A DNA stretch of 33,322 nucleotides from the NCBI GenBank assembly GCA_026399435.1, contig JAPLQX010000013.1, positions 1 through 33,322 on the forward strand, read 5' to 3'. Positions within the stretch are counted from its first letter, which is position 1. Each line of letters opens with the position of its first letter. The notes below the pieces were generated by a model. The model was not told the origin of the DNA, did no database searches, and saw only the letters and a list, made by a program, of their open reading frames with translations. Of this stretch, positions 5,901-15,017 are shown in pieces. This DNA is from Rhodocyclales bacterium. Its GTDB lineage: Bacteria > Pseudomonadota > Gammaproteobacteria > Burkholderiales > Rhodocyclaceae. The position numbers and the translations under genes were made by a program.

Positions 5901-6785
5901 ATGAGGAGATGCCGATTGAAACTTCTTTTCTTTCTGGGTGCGATCCTGGCCTGCGGACCCGCGCTGGCGCAGCCGGCGCAGGCGAGCGACCTCCAGTTTC
6001 CTGCGGAGCCATCGGCTTTGTCTGCCGTCGAGCGGCCCAGGATGGCGCTGTTGAAGCCTGAAGGGGTCGGCCCGTTTCCGGCGCTGGTGCTGGTGCATCA
6101 GTGCGGCGGCCTGGGCAGTCCCCGCTGGCAGAACCAGTCGATGCTGGGCTGGGCGAAGGACGCGGTGGCGCGCGGCTATGTGGCGCTGCTGGTCGACAGC
6201 CTGGGCCCGCGCGGTGTGGATACGGTTTGTTACGGGCCGAAAGGCGGCGTGTTCTTCTCGCGGGGTGTCAAGGATGCGCTGCAGGCGGCGGAGCACTTGC
6301 AGAAGTTCGATTTTGTGGACCGCAAGCGCATCGCGCTGGCGGGATTTTCCTGGGGGGCGATGGTCAGCGTGCTGGCCAGCAGCGCCCGCTGGAGCGGCAA
6401 TGCCGTGCCGACTACCCGCTTTGCCGCCGCCGTTGCCTTCTACCCGGGGTGTTTCACCATCAGGCCGCCGACTGCCGCGTCCTACGAAATCGTGCAGCCC
6501 GATATCGATCGCCCGCTGCTGGTGCTGATGGGCCAGCTCGACAACGAAACGCCTGCCGACGAATGCGCGGCCAAGCTCGGCGCCGCCAAGGCGGCTGGCG
6601 CGCCGATCGAGTGGCACGTCTATCCGCAGGCCACGCACTGCTGGGATTGCAGCAATCTCGACGGTTTCTCGAAGACCGATGTGCGCGGCACCACGGTTAC
6701 CTACCGCTACAGCGTCGAAGACACCACCGACTCGCGGCAGCGGATGTTTCAGTTTCTCGACCGGGTGATGGGCGCCCGGCCTTAG
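5901..6785 (+). CDS. secreted dienelactone-hydrolase-family alpha/beta hydrolase
   Basis: ATG at 5901 gives 294 residues with a signal peptide (MRRCRLKLLFFLGAILACGPALAQ), so the enzyme is probably periplasmic. The nucleophile elbow is GFSWG (Ser about residue 146), in the usual dienelactone hydrolase position. LLVLMGQLDNETPADEC carries the acid and ATHCWD the catalytic His. The serine nucleophile replaces the Cys of true dienelactone hydrolases, so carboxylesterase activity is more likely. LVLVHQCGGLG forms the oxyanion-hole strand. Substrate unknown. The start follows the DUF697-like stop by 13 bases. Confidence 0.82.
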   Translation: MRRCRLKLLFFLGAILACGPALAQPAQASDLQFPAEPSALSAVERPRMALLKPEGVGPFPALVLVHQCGGLGSPRWQNQSMLGWAKDAVARGYVALLVDSLGPRGVDTVCYGPKGGVFFSRGVKDALQAAEHLQKFDFVDRKRIALAGFSWGAMVSVLASSARWSGNAVPTTRFAAAVAFYPGCFTIRPPTAASYEIVQPDIDRPLLVLMGQLDNETPADECAAKLGAAKAAGAPIEWHVYPQATHCWDCSNLDGFSKTDVRGTTVTYRYSVEDTTDSRQRMFQFLDRVMGARP

Positions 6786-6828
6786 GCTTCGCTGACAAAG
6801 AGCCCATCGTGTCGAGGTGTCCTGTCTG

Positions 6829-7051
6829 ATGCCATCGCAGCTTCGTGCCATGCAAGCCGACATTACCCATCTTGAAGTGGATGCCATTGTCAATGCCGCC
6901 AATTCCTCGCTGCTCGGCGGCGGTGGAGGCCGTGCGCGCGGCGCTGCCCGGGCTCGGCACCATCGAAGAGGTGTTCTTCTGCTGCTTTTCAGCGGCCGAT
7001 CTTGCGGTCTATCGCAGGCTGGTCAAACGTCAGCCGGCCGGGAAGGCATAG
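6829..7051 (+). pseudogene. macrodomain (ADP-ribose hydrolase) gene with central deletion
   Basis: Frame one, from ATG 6829, encodes the macrodomain N-terminus: [26 protein letters not shown], with the NAAN ADP-ribose-binding motif. After about 6925 the sequence matches in the next frame the normal C-terminus of the family: [33 protein letters not shown], ending at TAG 7049-7051. Roughly 100 residues between them, including the catalytic loops, are missing, and the two halves are out of frame. GGTGGA at the join would belong to both parents, suggesting a microhomology deletion. The product cannot be a working macrodomain. Confidence 0.82.
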
Positions 7052-7088
7052 AATGGCCGATCATTGTCTGCAAGGGGAGGGGGACAAC

Positions 7089-7865
7089 ATGAAAAAATCA
7101 CGCACGATGATTGCCCTGCTGCTGCCGCTGGCCGTCGTTCTCGATGTGACGGCAGCGGATTTGCCGATGGGCAACTGCGCCGCGCCGATGGCTGCCACGG
7201 ATCTTTCGCAATGCGATTTCTCGCGCAAGAAACTGGCGGGAAAGGACTTGCGTGGTGCGCGCCTGGCGGGCGCCAAGATGGAAAGCACCGATTTCCGCAA
7301 GGGCGATCTGTCCGGCGCGGATTTGCGCGGCAGCAACGCCAAATGGGCCAACTTCACCGGGGCCAAGCTCAACGATGCGGATCTGCGTGATGCCGATCTG
7401 TTTCATGCGACCTTCGATGACGGTGACCTGAGCGGGGCGAATCTCACCGGCGCCAACCTGTTCGGCGCCAACCTGATCAATACGAAGGCGGTGCGGGCCG
7501 ATTTTTCCGGCGCCTACCTGAAGGACATCCTGATGGAGGGGATCGATCTTTCCGGCGGTTCGATTCGCAACTGCTACGCGTTCCGCGCCGTGTTCAGCGG
7601 GGCGCGGCTGATCGGCACCGATCTGTCCGGGGCCGACCTGACCGGCGCGGCGATGGAGCAGGTCGATTTCACCAATGCCAAGCTCAAGGCGACGCGGCTG
7701 ACGGGCGCGACATTGCGCCAGGCGGTGTTTTTCAAGGCCGACATGCAGGGCGCCGATCTGGCCAACGCCGATGTCTGGAACGCCAGCTTCGACAAGGCGC
7801 TCAACCGGGACGACTCGGTACAGGAGGCGCTGGTCGAGCCCTTCGTCGCCCGGGATCGCCGGTAG
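7089..7865 (+). CDS. exported pentapeptide-repeat protein
   Basis: ATG at 7089 follows a strong AGGGGAGGGG ribosome site; upstream in-frame starts are unsupported. Residues 1-23 are a signal peptide ([23 protein letters not shown]). Residues about 45-245 are near-continuous pentapeptide repeats of the A(D/N)LXX type ([24 protein letters not shown]), which fold as a right-handed beta helix. The short N-terminal segment has two Cys (GNCAAPM, SQCDF) that may form a disulfide in the periplasm. Export argues against a DNA-gyrase-protecting (Qnr-like) role. Function unknown. Confidence 0.85.
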   Translation: MKKSRTMIALLLPLAVVLDVTAADLPMGNCAAPMAATDLSQCDFSRKKLAGKDLRGARLAGAKMESTDFRKGDLSGADLRGSNAKWANFTGAKLNDADLRDADLFHATFDDGDLSGANLTGANLFGANLINTKAVRADFSGAYLKDILMEGIDLSGGSIRNCYAFRAVFSGARLIGTDLSGADLTGAAMEQVDFTNAKLKATRLTGATLRQAVFFKADMQGADLANADVWNASFDKALNRDDSVQEALVEPFVARDRR

Positions 7866-7901
7866 GCTTTTCCCTTCTCGCGGTCGAACGGGGGCACGGA
7901 T

Positions 7902-8750
7902 ATGAGCGGCGAACTCCTTCCCTTTGAATTGCGCGCCGCCGACGGCGTGAGCCTGTCGGGCCAGGCCTGGATGCCGCCCACGGTTCATGCGGTTGTGGCC
8001 GTGGTGCATGGCATCGCCGAGCATTCGGGGCGCTACGCCTTTCTGGCGGAGAGGGCCAACCAGCGCGGTCTGGGCGTCGTGTCGGTCGACCTGCGCGGCC
8101 ACGGGCGTTCGCCGGGCGAGCGTTCCTGGGTCGAGCGCTTCGACGACTACCTGCTGGATGTGGATGCGCTGCTGGCAAAGGCGCAGGAGCTTGCCGTCGG
8201 GCGCCGCGTATTCCTCATGGGACACAGCATGGGCGGCGCGATTGCCTTGCGCTGGCTGGTGCAGCGCAGGCGGCCTGTGGCGGGGCTGATCCTGTCGTCC
8301 GCGGCGCTCAAGATCGGTGGCGACGTGCCGCGCCTTCTGGTGGCGCTGGCGCCCCTGCTGTCGCGCTGGCTGCCGCATCTGCGCGGCACGCGCATCGATC
8401 CGGCGACCATCAGCCGCGATGCGGCGGCGGTGGCAGCCTATGTCGCCGACCCGCTGGTGAGCCTGCTGGCGCCGCCGGCCCGCACCGGAGCGGAACTGCT
8501 GCAGGCGATGGCGGCCAATCGCGCGGCCGCGGCTGCGCTCGGCCTGCCGGTGTATCTGTTTCACGGCGATGCCGACCGGCTGACCGATCCCGCCGGCAGC
8601 CGGGAGATTTTCGATCTGTGGGGCGGGCCGGATCGCACGCTGCGTCTCTGGCCCGGCAGCCGCCACGAGACCTTCAACGACCTGGATCGCGAGGCGGTGG
8701 TGGCGGAGCTGCTGGACTGGGTTCTGGCGCACTGCCAGCCTGCTCTTTAG
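7902..8750 (+). CDS. monoacylglycerol lipase/lysophospholipase-like hydrolase
   Basis: A 282-residue alpha/beta hydrolase of the serine aminopeptidase S33 / PldB type. The hallmark VVHGIAEHSGRYAFLAE is at residues 33-50, the lipase elbow GHSMGG (nucleophilic Ser near 107) follows, the acid is in LFHGDADRLTDP, and the catalytic His is in GSRHETFND. The GIAEHSGRY motif is characteristic of bacterial monoacylglycerol lipases and lysophospholipases. No signal peptide, so cytoplasmic. It is separated by 36 bases from the pentapeptide protein; no functional link is evident. Confidence 0.87.
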   Translation: MSGELLPFELRAADGVSLSGQAWMPPTVHAVVAVVHGIAEHSGRYAFLAERANQRGLGVVSVDLRGHGRSPGERSWVERFDDYLLDVDALLAKAQELAVGRRVFLMGHSMGGAIALRWLVQRRRPVAGLILSSAALKIGGDVPRLLVALAPLLSRWLPHLRGTRIDPATISRDAAAVAAYVADPLVSLLAPPARTGAELLQAMAANRAAAAALGLPVYLFHGDADRLTDPAGSREIFDLWGGPDRTLRLWPGSRHETFNDLDREAVVAELLDWVLAHCQPAL

Positions 8751-9151
8751 CCCCCTATCGCCCAATGAACTCGCCGAATGCGGAAATAAAATTATCCACT
8801 GTCGGGATCCGGTTGCATGTCTTATAGTTGACTTGTCACAAACAGGCGAAGCAAGACCCCGCCTTGCCTGTTTCCCTGAGCCGGCGCCAAAGCGCCGACT
8901 TCGTCTGTAGATCGGGAGCAACTCCCGACTGCGCCGTGATGGAATCCGCCGTTCGCGCCCCCAAGGATGCGGACGGCTGGATTCAAAGTGGCGCTGCTGC
9001 ACTGCAAGTTCATCCCTTGTTCCACGTCAACGCGGATTGCCGCGCCTGGGGGCATTGTGTAACTGTGGCAGCAAACCCATGATGCTTTAGTGGTTTTTAT
9101 TTCAGGTCTAAAGAGAAATGGCGGACCGGGCTGACAAGGGAGCGGACAGTA
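8751..9151 (+). promoter_or_regulatory. structured non-coding leader region upstream of rnfB
   Basis: No convincing gene in 400 bases. Four hairpins follow one another: AAACAGGCGA with TTGCCTGTTT (8840-8849/8864-8873, one G-U), CGGCGC-CAAA-GCGCCG (8882-8897), TCGGGAG-CAA-CTCCCGA (8912-8928), and AATCCGCCGT with ACGGCTGGATT (8943-8952/8973-8983, one bulge). A weak -10 (TATAGT, 8823-8828) lies just upstream, with a poor -35. This may be a structured 5' leader of the rnf operon, a small RNA, or a terminator of the lipase gene followed by chance stems. I recognise no known riboswitch. Confidence 0.4.
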
Positions 9152-10030
9152 GTGGAGTCGTTGTCGAATCTGGCGGTATCGGGGGCATTCATGGCCGGAC
9201 TGGGAGTGGTCCTGGCGCTGATGCTCGCCTTTGCCAACAAGAAGCTTTATGTCTTCGAGGACCCTCGCATCGGCGAGGTCGAGGAACTGTTGCCGAAATC
9301 CAATTGCGGCGCCTGCGGTCAGGCCGGCTGTCGCGACTTTGCGGAGAAGGTCGTCCATGGCGACATCATTCCCGCGCAATGCACCGTCAACACGCAGCAG
9401 CAGCGTCAGGGCATTGCCGACCTGCTCGGCGTCGCCGCCGGAACGGTGGAGAAAAAAGTGGCGCGGCTGGCCTGCGGTGGCGGCCAGCATGTGGCTTTTT
9501 TGCGCGCCCGCTATGAAGGACTGAAGACCTGTCGCGCGGCGGCAGTCGTGTCCGGCGGCGGCAAGGAGTGCGCCTGGGGCTGCCTGGGACTGGCCGACTG
9601 CGCCACGGTCTGCACCTTCGATGCCATCGCCATGGACCGGCACGGTCTGCCGCAAGTGGATAGCGAAAAGTGCACGGCCTGCAACGACTGCGTCGAGGTC
9701 TGCCCCAAGGGCCTGTTCAGTCTGGAACCGGTGAGCCACCGGCTCTGGGTGGCGTGCAAGAACCAGGCGGACGGCGACACCGCCGAGGCGTCCTGCGAAG
9801 TGGCGTGCACCGCCTGCGGCAAGTGCGTTGCCGATGCGCCGCTCAAGCTGATGCAACTGGCCAATAACCTGGCGGTGGTCAATTACGACTGCAACGACCG
9901 CGCCACGCGGGCTCCGATCGAGCGCTGCCCGACTGGTGCCATCGTCTGGTTCGACACGCCCGACCGGCCGGCCAAGGGAGCCGCCGCCAAGAGAATCCTG
10001 CGCAACGATCCTTTGCCGCTGCGTCACTAA
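9152..10030 (+). CDS. rnfB: RnfB, multi-cluster ferredoxin subunit of Rnf
   Basis: A 292-residue protein. It has an N-terminal transmembrane helix (about 7-29), then the RnfB cluster domain with SNCGACGQAGC (Cys 52, 55, 60) and C77. Ferredoxin-type Cys groups follow: C140/144/150/154, C174/177/180/184 in CTACNDCVEVCPKG, and C219/222/225 with C259. The last group lacks the usual fourth Cys in line (CVADAP), which C259-Pro may supply. RnfB receives electrons from ferredoxin at the cytoplasmic face. At 292 residues it is much longer than E. coli RsxB (192) and nearer the clostridial type. GTG start at 9152, with a weak ribosome site. It leads the operon, separated from rnfC by the PFOR gene. Confidence 0.93.
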   Translation: MESLSNLAVSGAFMAGLGVVLALMLAFANKKLYVFEDPRIGEVEELLPKSNCGACGQAGCRDFAEKVVHGDIIPAQCTVNTQQQRQGIADLLGVAAGTVEKKVARLACGGGQHVAFLRARYEGLKTCRAAAVVSGGGKECAWGCLGLADCATVCTFDAIAMDRHGLPQVDSEKCTACNDCVEVCPKGLFSLEPVSHRLWVACKNQADGDTAEASCEVACTACGKCVADAPLKLMQLANNLAVVNYDCNDRATRAPIERCPTGAIVWFDTPDRPAKGAAAKRILRNDPLPLRH

Positions 10031-10066
10031 GTCAGCACCACTGAATTCGAATTTCGAGGAAACACC

Positions 10067-13000
10067 ATGCCTACGTCAATCATCAAGAAAATATTCTCGT
10101 CGTCGCTGCTCGAACCAGGAAGCGCGGGCCAGAAGGCGAAGCCGGTGAAGTACCCCGGTGTGCGCGATGCCGTCGACGGCAATACCGCCGTCATCCACGT
10201 CGAGCGCGAGGCCTCCGACGCCGCCGGCGCCTACCCCATCACGCCATCGACGCAGATGGGCGAATACTGGGCCGAGGAAGTCGCCGCCGGCCACCTGAAT
10301 ATTTCCGACAAGCCGCTGATTTTCATCGAGCCCGAATCCGAGCATGCCGCCGCCGGCGTCACCGCCGGCATGTCGATGACCGGTCTGCGCGCCGTCAATT
10401 TCTCGTCGGGGCAGGGCGTCGCCTTCATGCATGAGTCGCTCTACGCAGCGGTCGGCAAGCGCCTGCCGTATGTGCTCAACATGGGCTGCCGCGCGATCAC
10501 CAAGGCTTCGCTCAATGTGCATGCCGGCCACGACGACTACCACTGCGTCGATGACACCGGCTTCATCCAGGTGATGGCGAAGAGCGCCACCGAAGCCGCC
10601 GACCTGAACCTGATCGCGCGCAAGGTGGCCGAGCTGTCGCTGACGCCGGCCATCATCGGCCAGGACGGCTTTCTGACCACGCACCTGATCGAGTCGGCGC
10701 TGTTGCCGGAGCGCGAACTGGTGGCCGAATACCTCGGCAAGCCGGACGACCTGATCGACACGCCGACACCGGCGCAGGAAATGCTGTTCGGGCCGAAGCG
10801 CCGCCGCGTGCCGGCGATCTGGGACGTGGATACCCCGCTGGTATCGGGCACGGTGCAGAACCAGGATGCCTACATGCAGGCTACCGCCGGTCAGCGCCCG
10901 TATTTCTTCGACCACATCGAGGCCATCACCAACACCTGCATGGACGAGTATGCCGCGCTGACCGGCCGCCGCTACCAGCGCGTTGCTGCCTTCAAGGCCG
11001 AGGATGCCGACTACCTGATTGTCGGCATGGGCAGCATGATCGTCCAGGCCGAGGCGGTGGCGGACTATCTGCGCGAAACGCGCAAGCTCAAGGTCGGCGT
11101 GGTCAACCTGACGATGTTCCGTCCCTTCCCCGGCGACCTGCTGGGCCACGTGCTGCGCGGCAAGAAGGGCGTGGCGGTGCTGGAGCGCACCGACCAGCCG
11201 CTGGCCGAAGACCTGCCGCTGATGCGCGAAGTGCGGGCCGTGCTGACCAAGTGCATCGAGAACGGCATGGCCGGGGCGGATGGCGTCAAGCCGTATCCCG
11301 ACTACGCCAGCTATTCCACGGCGGCCGACATGCCGCGCCTGTATTCGGGCTGCTACGGCCTCGGCTCGCGCGACCTGCAACCCGAGGCGCTGATCGGCAC
11401 GGTGGAGAACATGCTGCCCGAGGGCACGCAGCGCAAGTTCTTCTATCTCTCGATCGACTTCGCCCGCGACCCGCTGAATCCGAAGGACGAAGTGCATCAG
11501 CAGGACATCGCCGACAAATATCCGCGGATCCGCGAAATGGGCGTACGCGGCTCCGAGAATCCCAACCTTTTGCCGAAAGGCGCGATCACCGTGCGCATGC
11601 ATTCGGTCGGCGGCTGGGGCGCCATCACCACCGGCAAGAACCTGGCGATGACCCTGTTCGAGCTGCTCGGCTGGGACATCAAGGCCAATCCGAAATACGG
11701 CTCGGAGAAGAAGGGCCAGCCGACCACCTACTACCTGTCCGCGGCACCGGAACCGATCCGCATCAACTGCGAGTACGTCTATGTCGATGTCGTGCTCTCG
11801 CCCGATCCGGTGGTGTTCGGCCACAGCAATCCTCTGTCCGGCCTCAAGAAGGGCGGCTTCTTCATCATCCAGTCGAACCTGGGCAAGGAGACCTGGGCCA
11901 GCTTCCCGCTCTGGGCGCAGAAGTTCATCGTCGACAACGAGATCCGCGTCTACTACCTCGACGCCTTCCAGATCGCCCGCGACGAAGCCGGCGCAGCCGA
12001 GCTGCAGTTGCGCATGCAGGGCATTGCCTTCCAGGGAGCCTTCTTCGCCGCCAGCCCGCTGATGCAGAACGCCGGACTGACCGAGGAAGCGTTGTTCACC
12101 GCGATCGAGGACCAGTTGCAGGCCAAGTTCGGCGGCAAGGGCGCGCGCGTGGTGGCCGACAACCTGCGCGTGGTGCGCCGCGGCTTTACCGAGCTGACGG
12201 AAATCACCGACAAGGAGGTGGGCGCCACGCGCAAGCGCTTCGCCAAGCAGGATGCCGGCCTGCCCATCATGCTGCGGCAGCTGCCGGCGGGTGACGGCAA
12301 GACGGCCGACATCCACCGCTTCTGGGAGCAGACCGGCCATTTCTATCTGACCGGCAAGGGGAACGACAACCTGGTCGATCCCTTCATCGGCGCCTCGTTG
12401 CTGCCGGCCGCTACCGGCGTTTTCCGCGACATGACGGGCATCCGCTTCGAGCACCCGGTGTGGATTGCCGAAAACTGCACGGCCTGCGGCAACTGCTATG
12501 TCGAGTGCCCGGACTCGGCGATTCCCGGCCTGGTCAGCTCGATTCCGGACATCTTCAACGCCGCCGTCAATCGCATCGAAACCTCCGGCACGCCGACGCG
12601 CTTCCTGCGCCGTGCGGTGCGCTCCGCCGAGAAGAAGCTGCGGGCGCTGATCGACCGCAACGGGGGTGCCGTGCGTCCGCTGATCGATATCGCCATCGAC
12701 GAGGTGATCGCCGAGGCGCCGGACGCGGACCGCGGCGGCCTCGCCGCCGAGTTCACTCAATTGCAGATCCAGCTCGGCGGCTTCCAGTTCGGCAGCACCA
12801 AGCCCTACTGGACGCAGAAGGAGAAGAAAGCCAAGGGCAGCGGCGGACTTTTCTCGATCACCGTCAATCCCTATACCTGCAAGGGCTGCAAGCTGTGCGT
12901 CACGGTCTGCGAGGACAACGCGCTGGAAATGGTGACGCAGACCGACGAATCGGTGGATCGCCTGCGCCGCGACTGGAGCACATGGCTCGAGCTGCCGACC

Positions 13001-15010
13001 ACGCCGAAGGAATACAGCCGCATCGACAGCCTCGACGAGAAAATCGGCGCGCTGGAAACCCTGCTGCTCGACAAGAACAACTACAACTCGATGAACTGCG
13101 GCGACGGCGCCTGCCTCGGCTGCGGCGAGAAGACCGCGATCCACCTGTTCACCTCGACGGTGACGGCGCTGATGCAGCCGCGGGTCAAGGCCTTCATCGA
13201 CAGGCTCGACGACCTGATCGTGCGGCTGGAACAGCACATGCGCGTCAAGCTTGCCTCGGCGGTCGACCTGACCGACACCGGTGCCGTGCTGCGCGCCGTC
13301 GATGCGACCGGCCAGCATGACCTGACCCTGTCCAACTTCGCCGCCAGACTCAATGCCGACAAGCCCTCGCAACTGCTCGATCCGGCCTGGGTGAAGAACA
13401 CCGCGCAACTACTGGAGAAGCTCAAGGACCTGAAGTGGCGCTACGTCGAGGGACCGAGCAAGCGCGGGCGCGCCGAGATGGGCATCGTCAATTCCACCGG
13501 CTGCACCTCGGTGTGGGGTTCCACTTATCCGTTCAGCCCCTATCCTTTCCCCTGGACCTCGCATCTCTTCCAGGATTCGCCCTCGGTGGCGATGGGCATC
13601 TTCGAAGGCCACATGGCAAAGATGGCCGATGGCTTCAAGGCCGTGCGCATGGCCGAGATGGAACTGGCCGGCGACTATCTGCCCGATCGCGACGATGACT
13701 TCTTCCGCCGCTTCACCTGGAACAAGTTCTCCGCCGACGAGTGGCTGCTGTGCCCGCCGGTGGTATCCCTCGGCGGCGACGGCGCCATGTACGACATCGG
13801 CTTCCAGAATCTTTCGCGGGCGCTGATGTCGGGCATGCCGATAAAGGTTCTGGTGGTCGATACGCAGGTGTATTCCAACACCGGCGGCCAGGCCTGCACC
13901 TCGGGCTTCATCGGCCAGGTCTCCGACATGGCCCCGTTCGGCGCCGCCTCGCGCGGCAAGCAGGAGACGCGCAAGGAAATCTCGCTGATCGGCATGGCGC
14001 ACCGCACCTCGTACGTCATGTCCGGCACCATCGCCCACGTCAATCACCTGATCGAGAGCTATGTCGATGGCTTGAACAGTCGGCGTCCGGCGCTGTTCAA
14101 CATCTACGCCGTCTGTCCGCCGGAACACGGCGTCGGCGACGACCGCAGCGTGGACCAGAGCAAGCTGGCGGTGGAAGGCCGCGCCTATCCGCTGTTCCGC
14201 TTCGATCCCGATGCCGGCACCACGTTCAGGGAGTGCGTCAGTCTCGAAGGCAACCCGTCGCTCGATACCGACTGGCCGACCTACAGCCTCAAGTACATCG
14301 ATGACGACGGCGTCGAGCAGAGCATGACGCTGCCGATGACCTTCGCCGATTTCGCCGCCACCGAGGCGCGCTTCCTCAAGCAGTTCAGGAAGGCGCCGCC
14401 GGATACCTGGAACGACCAGATGGTCTTGCTGGCCGATTTCCTGAAGCTCGACAAGGACGAGCGCGAAGGGCATTTTCCCTACATCTGGGCACTAGACAAG
14501 AAGAACCGTTTGACGCGCCTGCTGGTTACCGAGGAGCTCGTCCGTTCCAGCGAGGAACGGCTGAATTTCTGGCGCCAGCTGCGCGGCCTCGCCGGCCTCG
14601 ACGCCGCTTCGTTGGACAGTGCCGAAGTGACGGAGCGGGTGCGCGCCGAGCTGCTGGCGAAGATTTCCGCCAGCCTCGGGCTTGGCGGAATGGCCGACGT
14701 CGGCCCGGCTGCAGGACTCGGCGCTGGCGATACGGCGGCGGCAGGCAGCTCTGGCGGCGACTACGAGGCGGTCTGGGTCGAGACGCCCGAATGCACGGCC
14801 TGCGACGAGTGCATCAACCTGGCGCCGAAGACTTTCGCCTACAACGACCAGAAGCTTGCCGTCGTCATCAATCCGAAGGGAGCGAAGTTCGCCGACATCG
14901 TCAAGGCCGCCGAGAAGTGCACGGCAGGCTGCATCCATCCCGGCACGCCCTGGAACATGAGCGAACCCGGTGTCGAAAAATTGATGGTGCGGGCAGCGAA
15001 ATACAACTGA
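10067..15010 (+). CDS. nifJ: giant pyruvate:ferredoxin (flavodoxin) oxidoreductase with C-terminal ferredoxin domain
   Basis: A 1647-residue single-chain NifJ-type enzyme (usual length about 1170-1200). It oxidises pyruvate to acetyl-CoA and CO2 and reduces low-potential ferredoxin or flavodoxin. Order: 2-oxoacid oxidoreductase N-domain (AYPITPST near residue 60), gamma domain (SVGGWGA about 510), two 4Fe-4S motifs at C804 (CTACGNCYVECP) and C938 (CKGCKLCVTVC), proximal-cluster Cys at 1016 (GACLGCG), and TPP motif GGDGAMYDIG (about 1235). Extra sequence lies between the two ferredoxin motifs, after C1016 and at the C-terminus. Residues 1549-1558 are encoded by the dispersed repeat and lead to an added ferredoxin domain (C1576, 1579, 1582; C1618, C1622). 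Another 2-oxoacid substrate cannot be excluded. Confidence 0.93.
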   Translation: MPTSIIKKIFSSSLLEPGSAGQKAKPVKYPGVRDAVDGNTAVIHVEREASDAAGAYPITPSTQMGEYWAEEVAAGHLNISDKPLIFIEPESEHAAAGVTAGMSMTGLRAVNFSSGQGVAFMHESLYAAVGKRLPYVLNMGCRAITKASLNVHAGHDDYHCVDDTGFIQVMAKSATEAADLNLIARKVAELSLTPAIIGQDGFLTTHLIESALLPERELVAEYLGKPDDLIDTPTPAQEMLFGPKRRRVPAIWDVDTPLVSGTVQNQDAYMQATAGQRPYFFDHIEAITNTCMDEYAALTGRRYQRVAAFKAEDADYLIVGMGSMIVQAEAVADYLRETRKLKVGVVNLTMFRPFPGDLLGHVLRGKKGVAVLERTDQPLAEDLPLMREVRAVLTKCIENGMAGADGVKPYPDYASYSTAADMPRLYSGCYGLGSRDLQPEALIGTVENMLPEGTQRKFFYLSIDFARDPLNPKDEVHQQDIADKYPRIREMGVRGSENPNLLPKGAITVRMHSVGGWGAITTGKNLAMTLFELLGWDIKANPKYGSEKKGQPTTYYLSAAPEPIRINCEYVYVDVVLSPDPVVFGHSNPLSGLKKGGFFIIQSNLGKETWASFPLWAQKFIVDNEIRVYYLDAFQIARDEAGAAELQLRMQGIAFQGAFFAASPLMQNAGLTEEALFTAIEDQLQAKFGGKGARVVADNLRVVRRGFTELTEITDKEVGATRKRFAKQDAGLPIMLRQLPAGDGKTADIHRFWEQTGHFYLTGKGNDNLVDPFIGASLLPAATGVFRDMTGIRFEHPVWIAENCTACGNCYVECPDSAIPGLVSSIPDIFNAAVNRIETSGTPTRFLRRAVRSAEKKLRALIDRNGGAVRPLIDIAIDEVIAEAPDADRGGLAAEFTQLQIQLGGFQFGSTKPYWTQKEKKAKGSGGLFSITVNPYTCKGCKLCVTVCEDNALEMVTQTDESVDRLRRDWSTWLELPTTPKEYSRIDSLDEKIGALETLLLDKNNYNSMNCGDGACLGCGEKTAIHLFTSTVTALMQPRVKAFIDRLDDLIVRLEQHMRVKLASAVDLTDTGAVLRAVDATGQHDLTLSNFAARLNADKPSQLLDPAWVKNTAQLLEKLKDLKWRYVEGPSKRGRAEMGIVNSTGCTSVWGSTYPFSPYPFPWTSHLFQDSPSVAMGIFEGHMAKMADGFKAVRMAEMELAGDYLPDRDDDFFRRFTWNKFSADEWLLCPPVVSLGGDGAMYDIGFQNLSRALMSGMPIKVLVVDTQVYSNTGGQACTSGFIGQVSDMAPFGAASRGKQETRKEISLIGMAHRTSYVMSGTIAHVNHLIESYVDGLNSRRPALFNIYAVCPPEHGVGDDRSVDQSKLAVEGRAYPLFRFDPDAGTTFRECVSLEGNPSLDTDWPTYSLKYIDDDGVEQSMTLPMTFADFAATEARFLKQFRKAPPDTWNDQMVLLADFLKLDKDEREGHFPYIWALDKKNRLTRLLVTEELVRSSEERLNFWRQLRGLAGLDAASLDSAEVTERVRAELLAKISASLGLGGMADVGPAAGLGAGDTAAAGSSGGDYEAVWVETPECTACDECINLAPKTFAYNDQKLAVVINPKGAKFADIVKAAEKCTAGCIHPGTPWNMSEPGVEKLMVRAAKYN
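14713..14739 (+). repeat. dispersed 27-bp repeat, copy 3, inside nifJ
   Basis: The 20-base core TCGGCGCTGGCGATACGGCG is exact at 14718-14737. Within nifJ it encodes GLGAGDTAA (residues 1549-1558), in the Gly/Ala-rich linker between the enzyme body and the fused ferredoxin domain. It uses the same frame as copy 4 in rnfG. Confidence 0.88.
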
Positions 15011-15017
15011 GCGCACG

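Noticed and set aside
8829-8842. FNR/Anr-like box TTGACTTGTCACAA upstream of rnfB
   Set aside because: The right half matches ATCAA at only three of five positions; too weak although anaerobic control would make sense.
8882-8902. Partial resemblance to the dispersed repeat (AGCGCCGACTT)
   Set aside because: Only 11 bases match and they belong to a local hairpin; not counted as a copy.
8828-9082. 84-codon TTG-start frame upstream of rnfB
   Set aside because: No ribosome site, runs through three hairpins, and no protein-like pattern.
10076-13408. 1110-codon open frame on the minus strand
   Set aside because: It is antisense to nifJ, which has clear domains; the product is His/Arg/Gly-rich without any motif, typical of the complement of high-GC genes.
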